From assembly GCA_017508315.1 (NCBI GenBank), contig JAFVZE010000062.1:1-29769 (forward strand): a DNA stretch of 29,769 bases, in the 5' to 3' direction. The position numbers were made by a program, and so were the translations under genes. The stretch is from Kiritimatiellia bacterium (GTDB taxonomy: Bacteria > Verrucomicrobiota > Kiritimatiellia > RFP12 > UBA1067). A model generated the notes under the pieces. It saw only the letters and a list, made by a program, of their open reading frames with translations. It made no database searches and was not told the DNA's origin. Shown here one piece after another: positions 7,543-15,711 of this stretch (positions are counted from its first letter, which is position 1; the number at the start of each line of letters is the position of its first letter).

Positions 7543-8134
7543 GCCCGAGAAATCCTTTGATCTGGTCGGTGAGAATAACGAGAAAAAGCGCGACCATCGC
7601 AAACTCGATCCCGTTCGTCGCCGCTTTGATCCGCTCCGGAGACAACGCCCGTTCCAGAGCGCAGACGGCGGCGCACCCGGCCGTGCAGCCCGCCACCCAG
7701 TAGAAATGGTTGAATGCGGAAAGTTTCAGGCAGTAGCTTTCGTGCCGCTTCCCGTCCTGCAGAGTGCAGGCGGTTTCGAGCGCGTAGTTCTCATCGGTGA
7801 GCATCTGGATGAGGTAGAGTTTTTTCGCAAGCGGGATGTTCTTCCATTTTCCGAGCATGGAGAAGCCGTAGAAAGCGTAGCGGAAATTGATGGCAAGAGT
7901 CAGCATCGCGACCGACGCGAGCGGGGCGCTCTGCGCGATGAGCGGCACGATCGCGAAACTTAAGGTTCCGGAGACGAAGGTCGCGGCGGTAAGAAATCCC
8001 CAGACGGGAGCAAAGGGAACGTCGGCTTTTGCCGCCATCAACACTCCCGCCGCGAAGCCCATCGTGGAATAGCCCATCAGGACCGGCAACGAATCGATAA
8101 ACGCTTTTTTCAATATGGAAGAATCGTTTCTCAT
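7532..8134 (-). CDS. azlC: AzlC-type branched-chain amino acid exporter large subunit
   Basis: This 200-residue protein has hydrophobic segments throughout. It carries AzlC hallmarks: an N-terminal D-S-L-P-V-L-x-G-Y region followed by GFAAGVLM, and the central NFRYAFYGFSM and TDENYAL stretches. AzlC and AzlD together export branched-chain amino acids and their analogues. The ATG at 8134 lies about 26 bases downstream of a perfect TGnTATAAT element on the minus strand, giving a short leader. The pair is the only minus-strand unit in the window and is divergent from ribH, sharing an intergenic stretch of about 140 bases. Confidence 0.9.
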   Translation of the reverse strand: MRNDSSILKKAFIDSLPVLMGYSTMGFAAGVLMAAKADVPFAPVWGFLTAATFVSGTLSFAIVPLIAQSAPLASVAMLTLAINFRYAFYGFSMLGKWKNIPLAKKLYLIQMLTDENYALETACTLQDGKRHESYCLKLSAFNHFYWVAGCTAGCAAVCALERALSPERIKAATNGIEFAMVALFLVILTDQIKGFLGHGR

Positions 8135-8159
8135 GCTGAATCATGTCAAAGTGCGTGAG

Positions 8160-8168
8160 ATTATACCA
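8160..8168 (-). promoter_or_regulatory. Extended -10 promoter of azlCD
   Basis: Read on the minus strand, 8168 to 8160 is TG-G-TATAAT, a perfect extended -10. No recognisable -35 is found at 16-18 bases, which is usual for extended -10 promoters. Expected initiation is near 8153, about 20 bases before the azlC start. Confidence 0.7.
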
Positions 8169-8211
8169 TAAATGCGCCTGTGGCGATATTCTGAATATTC
8201 TGCCGTCAATT

Positions 8212-8240
8212 TTGACAAATCGGGGTATATGTGATAAAAT
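8212..8240 (+). promoter_or_regulatory. Sigma-70 promoter of ribH
   Basis: A consensus -35 TTGACA (8212-8217) is separated by 17 bases from a -10 TAAAAT (8235-8240), which also carries the extended TG (8232-8233). Predicted initiation near 8247 leaves a leader of about 30 bases, too short for an FMN riboswitch. Confidence 0.8.
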
Positions 8241-8276
8241 CCACCGCCGTACATTCGAAATTATGGAAAGAAGAAA

Positions 8277-8738
8277 ATGAAAGAGATCAACGGAGAACTG
8301 ACAGCCAAAGGACTCAAGGTGGCGATGGTGGTCAGTCGGTTCAACAGTTTTCTGACCGAACAGCTCGTGAAAGGGGCTGCGGATGCGTTCGTGCGGCTCG
8401 GCGGCACGGAGAAAGATCTGGTTCTGGTCCGTGTCCCCGGCGCGTACGAGATACCGCTTGCGGCTCAGAAACTCGCCGCGGGGAAGAAGGTTGACGCTGT
8501 CGTCGCGCTCGGCGCCGTGATCCAGGGCGATACGGCGCACGCGGGACTCATAAACGAAACCACCGCGCGCGCATTCTCGCAGATTTCGCTCGAGACGGGA
8601 GTTCCCGTCGCCGACGGTGTGGTGACGGCGGAGAACCTCGAGCAGGCCGTCGAACGCTGCGGAACCAAGCAGGGCAACAAAGGCTTCAGCGCCATGCAGG
8701 CGGCCATCGAAACGGTCAATGTCGTGCGTCAGCTCTGA
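8277..8738 (+). CDS. ribH: 6,7-dimethyl-8-ribityllumazine synthase
   Basis: This 153-residue protein is full length for lumazine synthase, which condenses 5-amino-6-ribitylaminouracil with 3,4-dihydroxy-2-butanone 4-phosphate in the penultimate step of riboflavin synthesis. Visible family signatures are SRFN (20-23), VPGAYEIP (53-60), GAVIQGDTAHAG with the catalytic-type His88, DGVVTAENLEQA (113-124) and GTKQGNKG (129-136). It stands apart from other rib genes, which are not in the window. The start follows an A/G-rich stretch (GAAAGAAG) rather than a strong Shine-Dalgarno site. It is probably the first gene of a long plus-strand run toward 16877. Confidence 0.95.
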   Translation: MKEINGELTAKGLKVAMVVSRFNSFLTEQLVKGAADAFVRLGGTEKDLVLVRVPGAYEIPLAAQKLAAGKKVDAVVALGAVIQGDTAHAGLINETTARAFSQISLETGVPVADGVVTAENLEQAVERCGTKQGNKGFSAMQAAIETVNVVRQL

Positions 8739-8794
8739 ACAGGCGGCAGTTCGAAACGAATTTCAAAATAAAAACAAAACAGGACAAAGCAACA

Positions 8795-10024
8795 ATGAAC
8801 GAAATCAAGAAAGTCGCATTTTTAACCGCCGGCGGGCTCGCGCCGTGTCTGAGTTCTTCGATCGGATTTCTGATCGACGAGTACAACCGCAAGGCGCCGA
8901 ACGTGGAGATGATCGGCTACATCAACGGTTATATGGGTCTTCTGAAGGGCGAGTCGATTCCCGTCACGCCGGAGGTGCGCAAGAACGCGCTTGTGCTCAC
9001 GAAGCACGGCGGCAGCCCCATCGGCAACAGCCGCGTCAAGCTTACGAACGTCAAGGACTGCGTCAAGCGCGGTCTCGTCAAGGAAGGCGAGGATCCGCTC
9101 AAGGTCGCGGCCGATCAGCTCGTCAGGGACGGTGTCGGGGTCCTCCACACCATCGGCGGCGACGACACCAACACGACCGCGGCAGATCTGGCGAAATATC
9201 TCGCCGAGAACAACTATCCGCTCATCGTCGTGGGTCTTCCCAAGACCATCGACAACGACGTCTATCCCATCAAGCAGTCGCTCGGCGCCTGGACCGCGGC
9301 CGAAGAGGGCGCCAAGTTCTTCATGAATGTCGTGAAGGAGAACTCCGCCAATCCGCGCGCGCTCACCGTGCACGAGGTCATGGGCCGCAACTGCGGCTGG
9401 CTCACCTACAAGACGGCGCAGTACTACCGCAAGATGCTCAAGCGCACGAAGTTCCTGCCCGAATTCAATCTCACGCTCGAGCGTCAGGATGTCCACGCGG
9501 TCTACGTGCCGGAATCCAAGATCAACTTCAAGGCCGAGGCCGCCCGTCTCCTGCCGATCATGGATAAGGTCGACAGCGTCAATATCTTCGTTTCCGAAGG
9601 CGCCGGCGTCAAGGACATCATCGCCGAGATGAAGAAGCGCGGCGAGGAGGTTCCGGTCGATGCGTTCGGCCATCCGCGTCTCGACAAGGTCAATGTCGGA
9701 CAGTACGTCGCCAAGCGCTTCGGCGAACTTCTGAACGCCGAGAAGACGCAGGTGTTCAAGTCCGGTTACTTCGCCCGCGCAGCCGCGCCCAACAAGAAGG
9801 ATCTGCGGCTCATCGAGAAGTGCGCGCGCAAGGCCGTCGAATGCGCCCTGGGCGGCATTTCCGGCGTCGTCGGGCCGGACGAGAAGGCCGGAGCGAAGAT
9901 CCGTGCCTGCGAATTTCCGCGCATCAGAGGCGGCAAGCCGTTCAACGTGCGCAAGGGTTCGTTCCGCAAGATGCTCGCCGAGATCGGACAGCCCAATCCA
10001 CGCAAGAAACGTACCGCGAAGTGA
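8795..10024 (+). CDS. pfp: Pyrophosphate-dependent 6-phosphofructokinase
   Basis: This 409-residue protein belongs to the phosphofructokinase family. The phosphate-donor motif reads GGDD (121-124), where ATP enzymes have GGDG, and the substrate loop reads PKTIDND (149-155). Both are the signature of enzymes that phosphorylate fructose 6-phosphate with PPi instead of ATP, in a reversible reaction. MGRNCGW (196-202) is the conserved substrate-binding segment. Such enzymes save ATP in glycolysis and are frequent in anaerobes and PVC bacteria. The ATG follows AGGA by about 10 bases. A long stable hairpin lies directly after the stop. Confidence 0.92.
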   Translation: MNEIKKVAFLTAGGLAPCLSSSIGFLIDEYNRKAPNVEMIGYINGYMGLLKGESIPVTPEVRKNALVLTKHGGSPIGNSRVKLTNVKDCVKRGLVKEGEDPLKVAADQLVRDGVGVLHTIGGDDTNTTAADLAKYLAENNYPLIVVGLPKTIDNDVYPIKQSLGAWTAAEEGAKFFMNVVKENSANPRALTVHEVMGRNCGWLTYKTAQYYRKMLKRTKFLPEFNLTLERQDVHAVYVPESKINFKAEAARLLPIMDKVDSVNIFVSEGAGVKDIIAEMKKRGEEVPVDAFGHPRLDKVNVGQYVAKRFGELLNAEKTQVFKSGYFARAAAPNKKDLRLIEKCARKAVECALGGISGVVGPDEKAGAKIRACEFPRIRGGKPFNVRKGSFRKMLAEIGQPNPRKKRTAK

Positions 10025-10032
10025 CTCGTGCC

Positions 10033-10073
10033 GCCGTCCATGCGCTTCGGGGCGACCGGAGCGCGCGGACGGC
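10033..10073 (+). terminator. Long stable hairpin after pfp
   Basis: GCCGTCC (10033-10039) pairs with GGACGGC (10067-10073). After a 2x2 mismatch, GCGCT (10042-10046) pairs with AGCGC (10060-10064), then a T-G wobble and CGG/CCG close a five-base loop (10051-10055). No T-run follows, so it may protect the 3' end or set differential expression rather than terminate intrinsically. Confidence 0.5.
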
Positions 10074-10132
10074 CGGAACAGCACGCTCGTCGGCGGGAAT
10101 GTTTTGGAGTGCAACTTGAAGGCAGGAGAAAA

Positions 10133-11761
10133 ATGAACAGGAAAACAACAATCGGTGCCGTTCTGGCGTTGGTGATGATAACGCTCGGAGCCCGGGCTAA
10201 TGCCGGAAACAAAACGTTGTACCACTATGTCGCGTACGAAGCGGCATTCTGGCCGAAGAATATGCCGGTCACCGTCGACAACTACTCCAAACTCCATCTC
10301 GAGTCTCTGGGGCGCGTTCCGTTCGACGTGCTGGTTTTCGCTCCCACGTTCGGATTCGGGTACATGGCCGCCAAGCTCGACAGCGCGACATATCCCAAAG
10401 GACAGCCCAACGCCCAGTCGAAGTGGCTTCAATCCTACAAAAACGGCATGCCGGAACTGGTGATGCGCGGCGGAGACCCGATCGCCGAGACGGTCAAGTG
10501 GTGCCGCAAAATGAAGCGCGAGGCGGTCGTGGCGATGCCGGTGAATCTGCTCGGTGCGCATTCCTACCGTCCGTCCAAGGAATATCCCGCGGGATCCTGG
10601 AACAACTATCTTTGGCCGGATTTCAAATCGCAGAATCAGGACTGCCTTATGGACCCCGACGGCAAGACCCCGGCTCCTTTCGCCAACAGGGTTTCCGTCG
10701 ACTACTCCAACGCCAAGGTGCGCGACAAATTCACCGCCATCTGCGCGGAGATCGCCTCCAAATACGATATCGACGGTTTCATGGTCGATTTCATGATGAG
10801 TCCGCACCTGTTCCGTTCCGTCGCCCAGGGCGGCGAAGCGGCCCCCAAGGAACGCGAACTCATCACGCAGATGATGCTCAAGATCAAGGCCTCGTGCAAA
10901 GCCGCTTCCGCCCGTCTCGGGCACCCCGTGCGGCTGATGGCGCGGGTTCCCGATTCCATGGACTACAGCAAGGCCATCGGCATCGACCTTCCCGTCTGGT
11001 TCGAAACGAAGCTTCTTGACGAAGTCGTGCTCGGCGGTCAGTTCCAGCTCAACCGCTGGAATGTCTGCGGCGAGGCCGCGACCAAGGCCGGAATCCCGTT
11101 CTACGCTTCTTTCACGGTGAGCGGCATCTACGTCGGCAACGATTCCGGCTACACCGGCGACGACGAGCGTCTGCCGCGTCAGAGCGCGCCAACCTACCGC
11201 GCGCGCATTGCCGACGCGATTCTCTGCGGAGCGTCCGGATGCATGTACACGGCGGCCATGCATCACGAGCACGGAATCCCGCGCGGCGCGATAGTGCGCT
11301 TCGATCCGGAGGCGAACCTGAAGGGGGACAAGCGTTATTTCGTCTCCTACACCAACGATCGTTCTGCCAACGGTCCGCTGAAGAACGGGCGCGGCAAGCT
11401 CGCTCTGCAGTCGCTTCTCTCCGGCAGTCCGGTCGACCTGTCCAAGGGCGGAGCGAAGTACACGATCTACGTCTGGGACGATCTCGCGGCGCTCAAGCGC
11501 GCCGGCGAAAAGGTCGAGACGACGCTGATCACGGAGGCCTCCATCCCCAGCGGCATCGAAACCATCGTCATGTTCAACGGCAAGGAATACAAACCGTTCA
11601 AGAAGCGCGCCGGAACCCAGCTCTACAGCGTGCCGACGGAGTTCGTCAAGCGCGGCGCCAACGAGGTCATCGTAAAGTCCAAGGGCGCGAACCGCCGCGG
11701 CGGCAAGGCGAATCTCGGCAACATATCCGTAGAGGTCAAATTCAAGAAAGATCCGAAATAA
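10133..11761 (+). CDS. Secreted GHL10-like putative glycoside hydrolase
   Basis: The start is at 10133, after an AGGAG site, because it gives a signal peptide (MNRKTTIGAVLALVMITLGA, cleavage near ANA); the frame open further upstream has no such support. The 542-residue product looks like a TIM barrel of the glycosyl-hydrolase-like 10 type. Strand-like segments include VPFDVLVFAPTFGFGY, AVVAMPVNLLGAHS, YDIDGFMVDFMM (about 208-219), RLMARVP and GIPFYASFTVSG, followed by a C-terminal beta region. The DGFMVDF strand resembles the DGIxxD strand of that family, but catalytic acids cannot be assigned with confidence. It probably acts on polysaccharide or another envelope or extracellular polymer; the substrate is unknown. 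The next gene starts 12 bases after its stop, so they are co-transcribed. Confidence 0.6.
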   Translation: MNRKTTIGAVLALVMITLGARANAGNKTLYHYVAYEAAFWPKNMPVTVDNYSKLHLESLGRVPFDVLVFAPTFGFGYMAAKLDSATYPKGQPNAQSKWLQSYKNGMPELVMRGGDPIAETVKWCRKMKREAVVAMPVNLLGAHSYRPSKEYPAGSWNNYLWPDFKSQNQDCLMDPDGKTPAPFANRVSVDYSNAKVRDKFTAICAEIASKYDIDGFMVDFMMSPHLFRSVAQGGEAAPKERELITQMMLKIKASCKAASARLGHPVRLMARVPDSMDYSKAIGIDLPVWFETKLLDEVVLGGQFQLNRWNVCGEAATKAGIPFYASFTVSGIYVGNDSGYTGDDERLPRQSAPTYRARIADAILCGASGCMYTAAMHHEHGIPRGAIVRFDPEANLKGDKRYFVSYTNDRSANGPLKNGRGKLALQSLLSGSPVDLSKGGAKYTIYVWDDLAALKRAGEKVETTLITEASIPSGIETIVMFNGKEYKPFKKRAGTQLYSVPTEFVKRGANEVIVKSKGANRRGGKANLGNISVEVKFKKDPK

Positions 11762-11773
11762 GGAGGCCGGACC

Positions 11774-13429
11774 ATGAGCGAAGAGAGAATTGAAGAAGAG
11801 GCCGCCGAATTCGAGGAAGTCGCCGAAATCTCCATGGAAGAACGCATGGAGGAGATTTCCGCGGCCTATGAGGAAGTGGGCTTCTTCGGACGGTTGGCGA
11901 AGATCTCCAAGGGCATCAAGATGCCCAAATCTTCCCGCGAGTACAAGGAGGCGCGCACCGAGATCCAGCGTCTCATCGCGCCGTTTCTGGCGATAATCTG
12001 CCCGGTTCTTTTTATCGTGGTGCTTTGCGTCATGACTGAAATAACCGGCAGGGCGAAGACCAAGATTGACGTTGAAATCGCCCGGGCGCAGGATGATGAC
12101 GACGCTCTCGAGGAAGAGGTCCAGACCGAGGTCGAACAGCAGCAGCCGGAGGAGACGGAGATCGACATTACGATCGACACGCCCAACGACATGCCCACCC
12201 AGGTGACCGAGGTGGTCGCGCCTTCGCTTTCGGCGACGCCGACGGAGACGCTGCAGCGCGCCGATCCCAATTCGGTTTCTCTCGTCAAGTCGCCCGTGCA
12301 GATGAAGTCGATCTACGGACAGACGCGCAGCGCGGCTTCGCGAATGGAGGCGATGCGCCGCTACGGCGGCGATCCGCGTACGGAGGCGGCGGTCGTCAAC
12401 GCTCTGCGCTGGCTCAAGACGATGCAGCGCCCCGACGGCAGCTGGTCCGGCACGACCGGCGCCGACGGACAGAATCTTACGGGGCTCGTCATCCTCACCT
12501 TCCTCGCGCACGGCGAAAAGAGCGGTGCGGGCACTGAGTTCGGAGAATGCGTGATGAACGGGCTTGAATGGCTGATGAGCCGCAAGGAGCGTCTGGACCC
12601 CGTCGGCACCCACGCGCTTGCCGAGGCCTATGGCTTCCTGAAGAATCCCAATCTCAAGCAGGGGGCGACCGATGCCGTGCGCATAATGTCCGAGCGTCTG
12701 GCCAACACCACCTGGGGACCGGCTGACGACAAGGGCATCAACACGCGCCCGATGCTTCTGCGCATGGCGTTCCAGACGATGGCGCTCAGGTCGGCAAAAC
12801 TGAGCGGAATCGAACCCAAGGGCATCAATGTCGCGCTCGCCAAGCTCAAAGACGGCTTCCTTATCCAGGGTAACAAGAAAACCGGCGGATTTTCGAGCGA
12901 CTACTACGGACCTCCCCGCGCCAACTACCGCCGCACGGGCATCTGGCATTCGATGGTGGGCGTTGTGGGGCTGCAGTATCTCGGGTTCGGAACGCTGCCG
13001 ATCGTCGAGAAGACGATGCGCATTCTCGACGACGACTGGGAACTGCCGACGCTCGGAAGTATCGACAGTTCCTGCTGTCCGGTGCGCGGCAACTATTGGG
13101 CGACGATGGTGTTCTTCAACGGCGGCGGAAAACGCTGGCAGAACTGGAACCGCCATATGATCGACGCCTACTACAACGGTCAGACGGTGTTGAAGAACGC
13201 CTACACCGATATACGCGGCAACGCCCGCGACATGGGCTACTGGAAGAGCGAGGATATGCACATCGGAACCCAGCCGACCGCGACGACCTGCTGGGTCGCC
13301 CAGCAGCTGATGGTCTACTACCGTTATCTGCCGACGTCTTCCAAGTCCGCATGGTCCACGCCCAAGGCGGAGCCGGAGAAAACCGACGAGCCGATCGGGG
13401 ACGAGGTCGAAGTCGAGGTGGACATCTGA
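11774..13429 (+). CDS. Membrane-anchored alpha/alpha-toroid (prenyltransferase/squalene-oxidase repeat-like) protein
   Basis: This 551-residue protein has an acidic, Glu-rich N-terminus (1-35), a basic stretch, one membrane segment (about 67-88, FLAIICPVLFIVVLCVMTEI), an acidic linker (about 105-145) and a helical-repeat domain from about 185. Repeats such as AVVNALRWLKTMQRPDGSWSG, followed by GLVILTFLAHGE and LEWLMSRKE, are typical of alpha6/alpha6 toroids of the prenyltransferase/squalene-oxidase repeat class. The Asp-rich catalytic motifs of squalene or terpene cyclases are not evident, so a binding role is as likely as catalysis. A strong AAGGAGG site lies 7 bases before the ATG. The stop overlaps the mazG start by one base (TGATG). 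Confidence 0.65.
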   Translation: MSEERIEEEAAEFEEVAEISMEERMEEISAAYEEVGFFGRLAKISKGIKMPKSSREYKEARTEIQRLIAPFLAIICPVLFIVVLCVMTEITGRAKTKIDVEIARAQDDDDALEEEVQTEVEQQQPEETEIDITIDTPNDMPTQVTEVVAPSLSATPTETLQRADPNSVSLVKSPVQMKSIYGQTRSAASRMEAMRRYGGDPRTEAAVVNALRWLKTMQRPDGSWSGTTGADGQNLTGLVILTFLAHGEKSGAGTEFGECVMNGLEWLMSRKERLDPVGTHALAEAYGFLKNPNLKQGATDAVRIMSERLANTTWGPADDKGINTRPMLLRMAFQTMALRSAKLSGIEPKGINVALAKLKDGFLIQGNKKTGGFSSDYYGPPRANYRRTGIWHSMVGVVGLQYLGFGTLPIVEKTMRILDDDWELPTLGSIDSSCCPVRGNYWATMVFFNGGGKRWQNWNRHMIDAYYNGQTVLKNAYTDIRGNARDMGYWKSEDMHIGTQPTATTCWVAQQLMVYYRYLPTSSKSAWSTPKAEPEKTDEPIGDEVEVEVDI

Positions 13430-14226
13430 TGAAAAGCGGCATCGAAAGGCTGCATGAGATAATGACCCGTTTGCGCGATCCGCAGACGGGTTGTCCTTGG
13501 GACAGGGAACAGACGCTCTCATCGCTCAAGCCGTGCGTTCTTGAAGAGGCGTATGAACTTCTGGCGGCGATGGACCGTCCCGAGGACGAAGCCAACCATA
13601 TCGAGGAGCTTGGCGACGTTCTTCTGCAGGTGATGTTTCAGGCGGTCATGGCCGAGGAGGGGAAGCGCTTCACCTTCGACGATGTCGCCAATGCCGTCTC
13701 CGACAAACTTGTGCGCCGCCATCCGCATGTTTTCGGCGATGTCGACGCGAAAGATTCCGCGGCCGTTCTGCGCAACTGGGAGCGGATAAAGCAGCTTGAA
13801 CACCGCAAGGAATCGCGTCACAGCGCGCTTGACGGCGTTCCGGCGGCGCTTCCCGCGCTCATCAAGGCGCAGCGGACGCAGGAGAAGGCCGCCCGTGTCG
13901 GATTCGACTGGAAGGACGCCGAAGGACCGCTTGAGAAAATATCCGAGGAGCTTGAAGAACTGAAAGCGGAGATGGCCGCGCGCAAAAGCGCGAGCCCCGC
14001 CGATTCCGAGCGCGTCAAGGAGGAACTGGGAGATCTCCTTTTCTCCGTCTGCAACCTCGCGCGTCATCTGAAAGTTGATTCCGAATCGGCGCTCGAAGGG
14101 ACGACATCCAGATTCTCCCGCCGTTTCCGGGCGGTGGAGGCTGCGGCGAAATCCGCCGGAAGGGATATGAAGGACATGTCCCTCGACGAGATGGACGAGC
14201 TGTGGGAAACGGCCAAAAGAGCGTAA
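13429..14226 (+). CDS. mazG: MazG nucleoside triphosphate pyrophosphohydrolase
   Basis: This 265-residue protein has both MazG domains. The first contains RLRDPQTGCPWDREQTLSSL, then LEEAYELLAAM and EELGDVLLQVMFQA; the second contains SEELEELKAEM and EELGDLLFSVCNLARHL. The paired E-x-x-E and E-x-x-D residues bind magnesium and nucleotide. MazG hydrolyses NTPs to NMP and PPi, removing non-canonical nucleotides and in some species modulating the starvation response. Its length matches the E. coli enzyme. The ATG is chosen at the TGATG overlap with the toroid gene; the upstream extension of the frame is a shadow of that gene. Confidence 0.93.
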   Translation: MKSGIERLHEIMTRLRDPQTGCPWDREQTLSSLKPCVLEEAYELLAAMDRPEDEANHIEELGDVLLQVMFQAVMAEEGKRFTFDDVANAVSDKLVRRHPHVFGDVDAKDSAAVLRNWERIKQLEHRKESRHSALDGVPAALPALIKAQRTQEKAARVGFDWKDAEGPLEKISEELEELKAEMAARKSASPADSERVKEELGDLLFSVCNLARHLKVDSESALEGTTSRFSRRFRAVEAAAKSAGRDMKDMSLDEMDELWETAKRA

Positions 14227-14250
14227 TGCCGCACCGGCTGGAGCAAGCGC

Positions 14251-15711
14251 GTGAAAGTCGAAATCATAGAACCGCACGGATTGTGCGCGGGCGTCAATGC
14301 GGCGGTCGCCAAAGCGTTGTCGCTGAAAAACGTGTACTGCCTGCACGAGCTTGTGCACAACGAGATCGTGGTCGACGAGCTCAAGGCGCTCGGGTACCGT
14401 TTTGTCGACTCTCTCGAAGAGGTTCCCGAAGGCGAACGTGTGGTTTTCTCCGCCCACGGGGTTTCGCCGGACGTGCGCAGACTGGCGGAAAAGCGTTCGC
14501 TCAAGGTTGTCGACACCACCTGCCCGTTCGTCGCCAAGGTTCACCGTGCGGCGAAAGCGTTCGCCGGGAAAGGGCTTGATGTCGTCGTTATCGGGGATGG
14601 GCGTCACGTCGAGGTGAAGGGCATCGTCGGCGAGGTCGGGAAGGCTTCGGTCGTCGGGAGCGCGGAAGAGGCGGAGAAACTGCATCTTCCCGGAAAAACG
14701 GAAATCGCCGTCGTCTCGCAGACCACTTTCGACGCCGGAGAAGTCGGGAGGATTCTTGAGGTGCTCCGCCGGCGTTACCGCGTTGTTTCCACGGCGGAGG
14801 TCTGTACCGCCTCCAAAGACCGGCAGGAGGCGGTACGGAGGTTCGACGGCGACGCTCTGCTGGTGCTCGGCAGCGCCAATTCGTCCAATACGCGGCGGCT
14901 TTGCGAGGTCGCATCGTGCAGAACTTTTCGCGCCGGGACGATGGACGAGGTGCGCTCGCTCGATCTGCGCGGCGTGGAGCGGCTTGGAGTCACGAGCGGC
15001 GCTTCGACTCCGGAGCGCTTCTTCGACGAGGCGGTCAAGTTCCTGCGAAACGTCCCGAGGCATGTGGCGATAATCATGGACGGCAACGGGCGCTGGGCGA
15101 CCGAGCGCGGCAAAAAGCGCGGCGAAGGGCACATCGCCGGAGCGAAGAAACTCGACGAGGTTCTCGGCTGGTGCGCGGAGCGCGGAATCCGCTATCTTAC
15201 CGTCTACGCGTTTTCCACGGAGAACTGGAAGCGTCCGCGCGAAGAGGTCGACGGACTCATGAAGCTTTTCGCCAGGATGCTCAAATCGAAAACCGGGGAT
15301 TTCGTCAGAAACCGGGTGCGTTTCCGGATGATCGGACGGCGCGGAGATCTCAGCCGTTCGCTTTTGAAGGAAGTTGAACGTTTGGAAAAACTGACGGCGT
15401 CGTTCGAGCGCGAATTCATCGCCGCGATTTCCTACGGCGGCCGGGCGGAGATTATCGACGCGGTCAACAGAGTGAAAGGGCCGGTCACGGAAGAGACCTT
15501 CAGAGAGTATCTTTACGCGCCGGATGTGCCGGATCCCGATCTCGTGATCCGAACGAGCGGCGAATTGCGGGTGAGCAATTTCCTTTTGTGGGAATCGGCG
15601 TACAGCGAGTATTATTTCACCGACGCGCTCTGGCCGGATTTCTCCGAAGCCGAGTTCGACCGGGCGCTGGAGTCGTATGCGCGGCGGAACCGCCGCAAAG
15701 GAGGAGTATGA
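14251..15711 (+). CDS. ispH-uppS: Fused IspH (HMBPP reductase) and UppS (undecaprenyl diphosphate synthase)
   Basis: One uninterrupted 486-residue frame carries two enzymes. Residues 1 to about 266 are IspH/LytB: the three iron-sulfur cysteines C12 (GLCAGV), C91 (DTTCPFV) and C185 (EVCTASKDRQEAV), H36, H69, H119/E121, T158-T159, S211-S212-N213 and S252. This domain reduces HMBPP to IPP and DMAPP, the last MEP-pathway step. Residues about 268-486 are UppS: catalytic D277 in IIMDGNGRW with R281, H294, FSTENW (321-326), R434, R440, S442-N443 and E453. That domain makes the C55 lipid carrier for peptidoglycan. The junction has virtually no linker (RFFDEAVKFLRNVPRHVAIIMD). The start is GTG with GGAG upstream. 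The stop overlaps the dsbD-like start (ATGA). All key residues of both enzymes appear present. Confidence 0.95.
   Translation: MKVEIIEPHGLCAGVNAAVAKALSLKNVYCLHELVHNEIVVDELKALGYRFVDSLEEVPEGERVVFSAHGVSPDVRRLAEKRSLKVVDTTCPFVAKVHRAAKAFAGKGLDVVVIGDGRHVEVKGIVGEVGKASVVGSAEEAEKLHLPGKTEIAVVSQTTFDAGEVGRILEVLRRRYRVVSTAEVCTASKDRQEAVRRFDGDALLVLGSANSSNTRRLCEVASCRTFRAGTMDEVRSLDLRGVERLGVTSGASTPERFFDEAVKFLRNVPRHVAIIMDGNGRWATERGKKRGEGHIAGAKKLDEVLGWCAERGIRYLTVYAFSTENWKRPREEVDGLMKLFARMLKSKTGDFVRNRVRFRMIGRRGDLSRSLLKEVERLEKLTASFEREFIAAISYGGRAEIIDAVNRVKGPVTEETFREYLYAPDVPDPDLVIRTSGELRVSNFLLWESAYSEYYFTDALWPDFSEAEFDRALESYARRNRRKGGV

Noticed and set aside
8241..8276. FMN riboswitch before ribH
   Set aside because: The predicted leader is only about 30 bases and lacks the conserved FMN-box elements.
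8822..13522. A 1566-codon open frame on the minus strand
   Set aside because: It lies antisense to pfp, the GHL10-like gene and the toroid gene. Its product has no coherent domains, and it follows from the strong codon bias of the sense genes.
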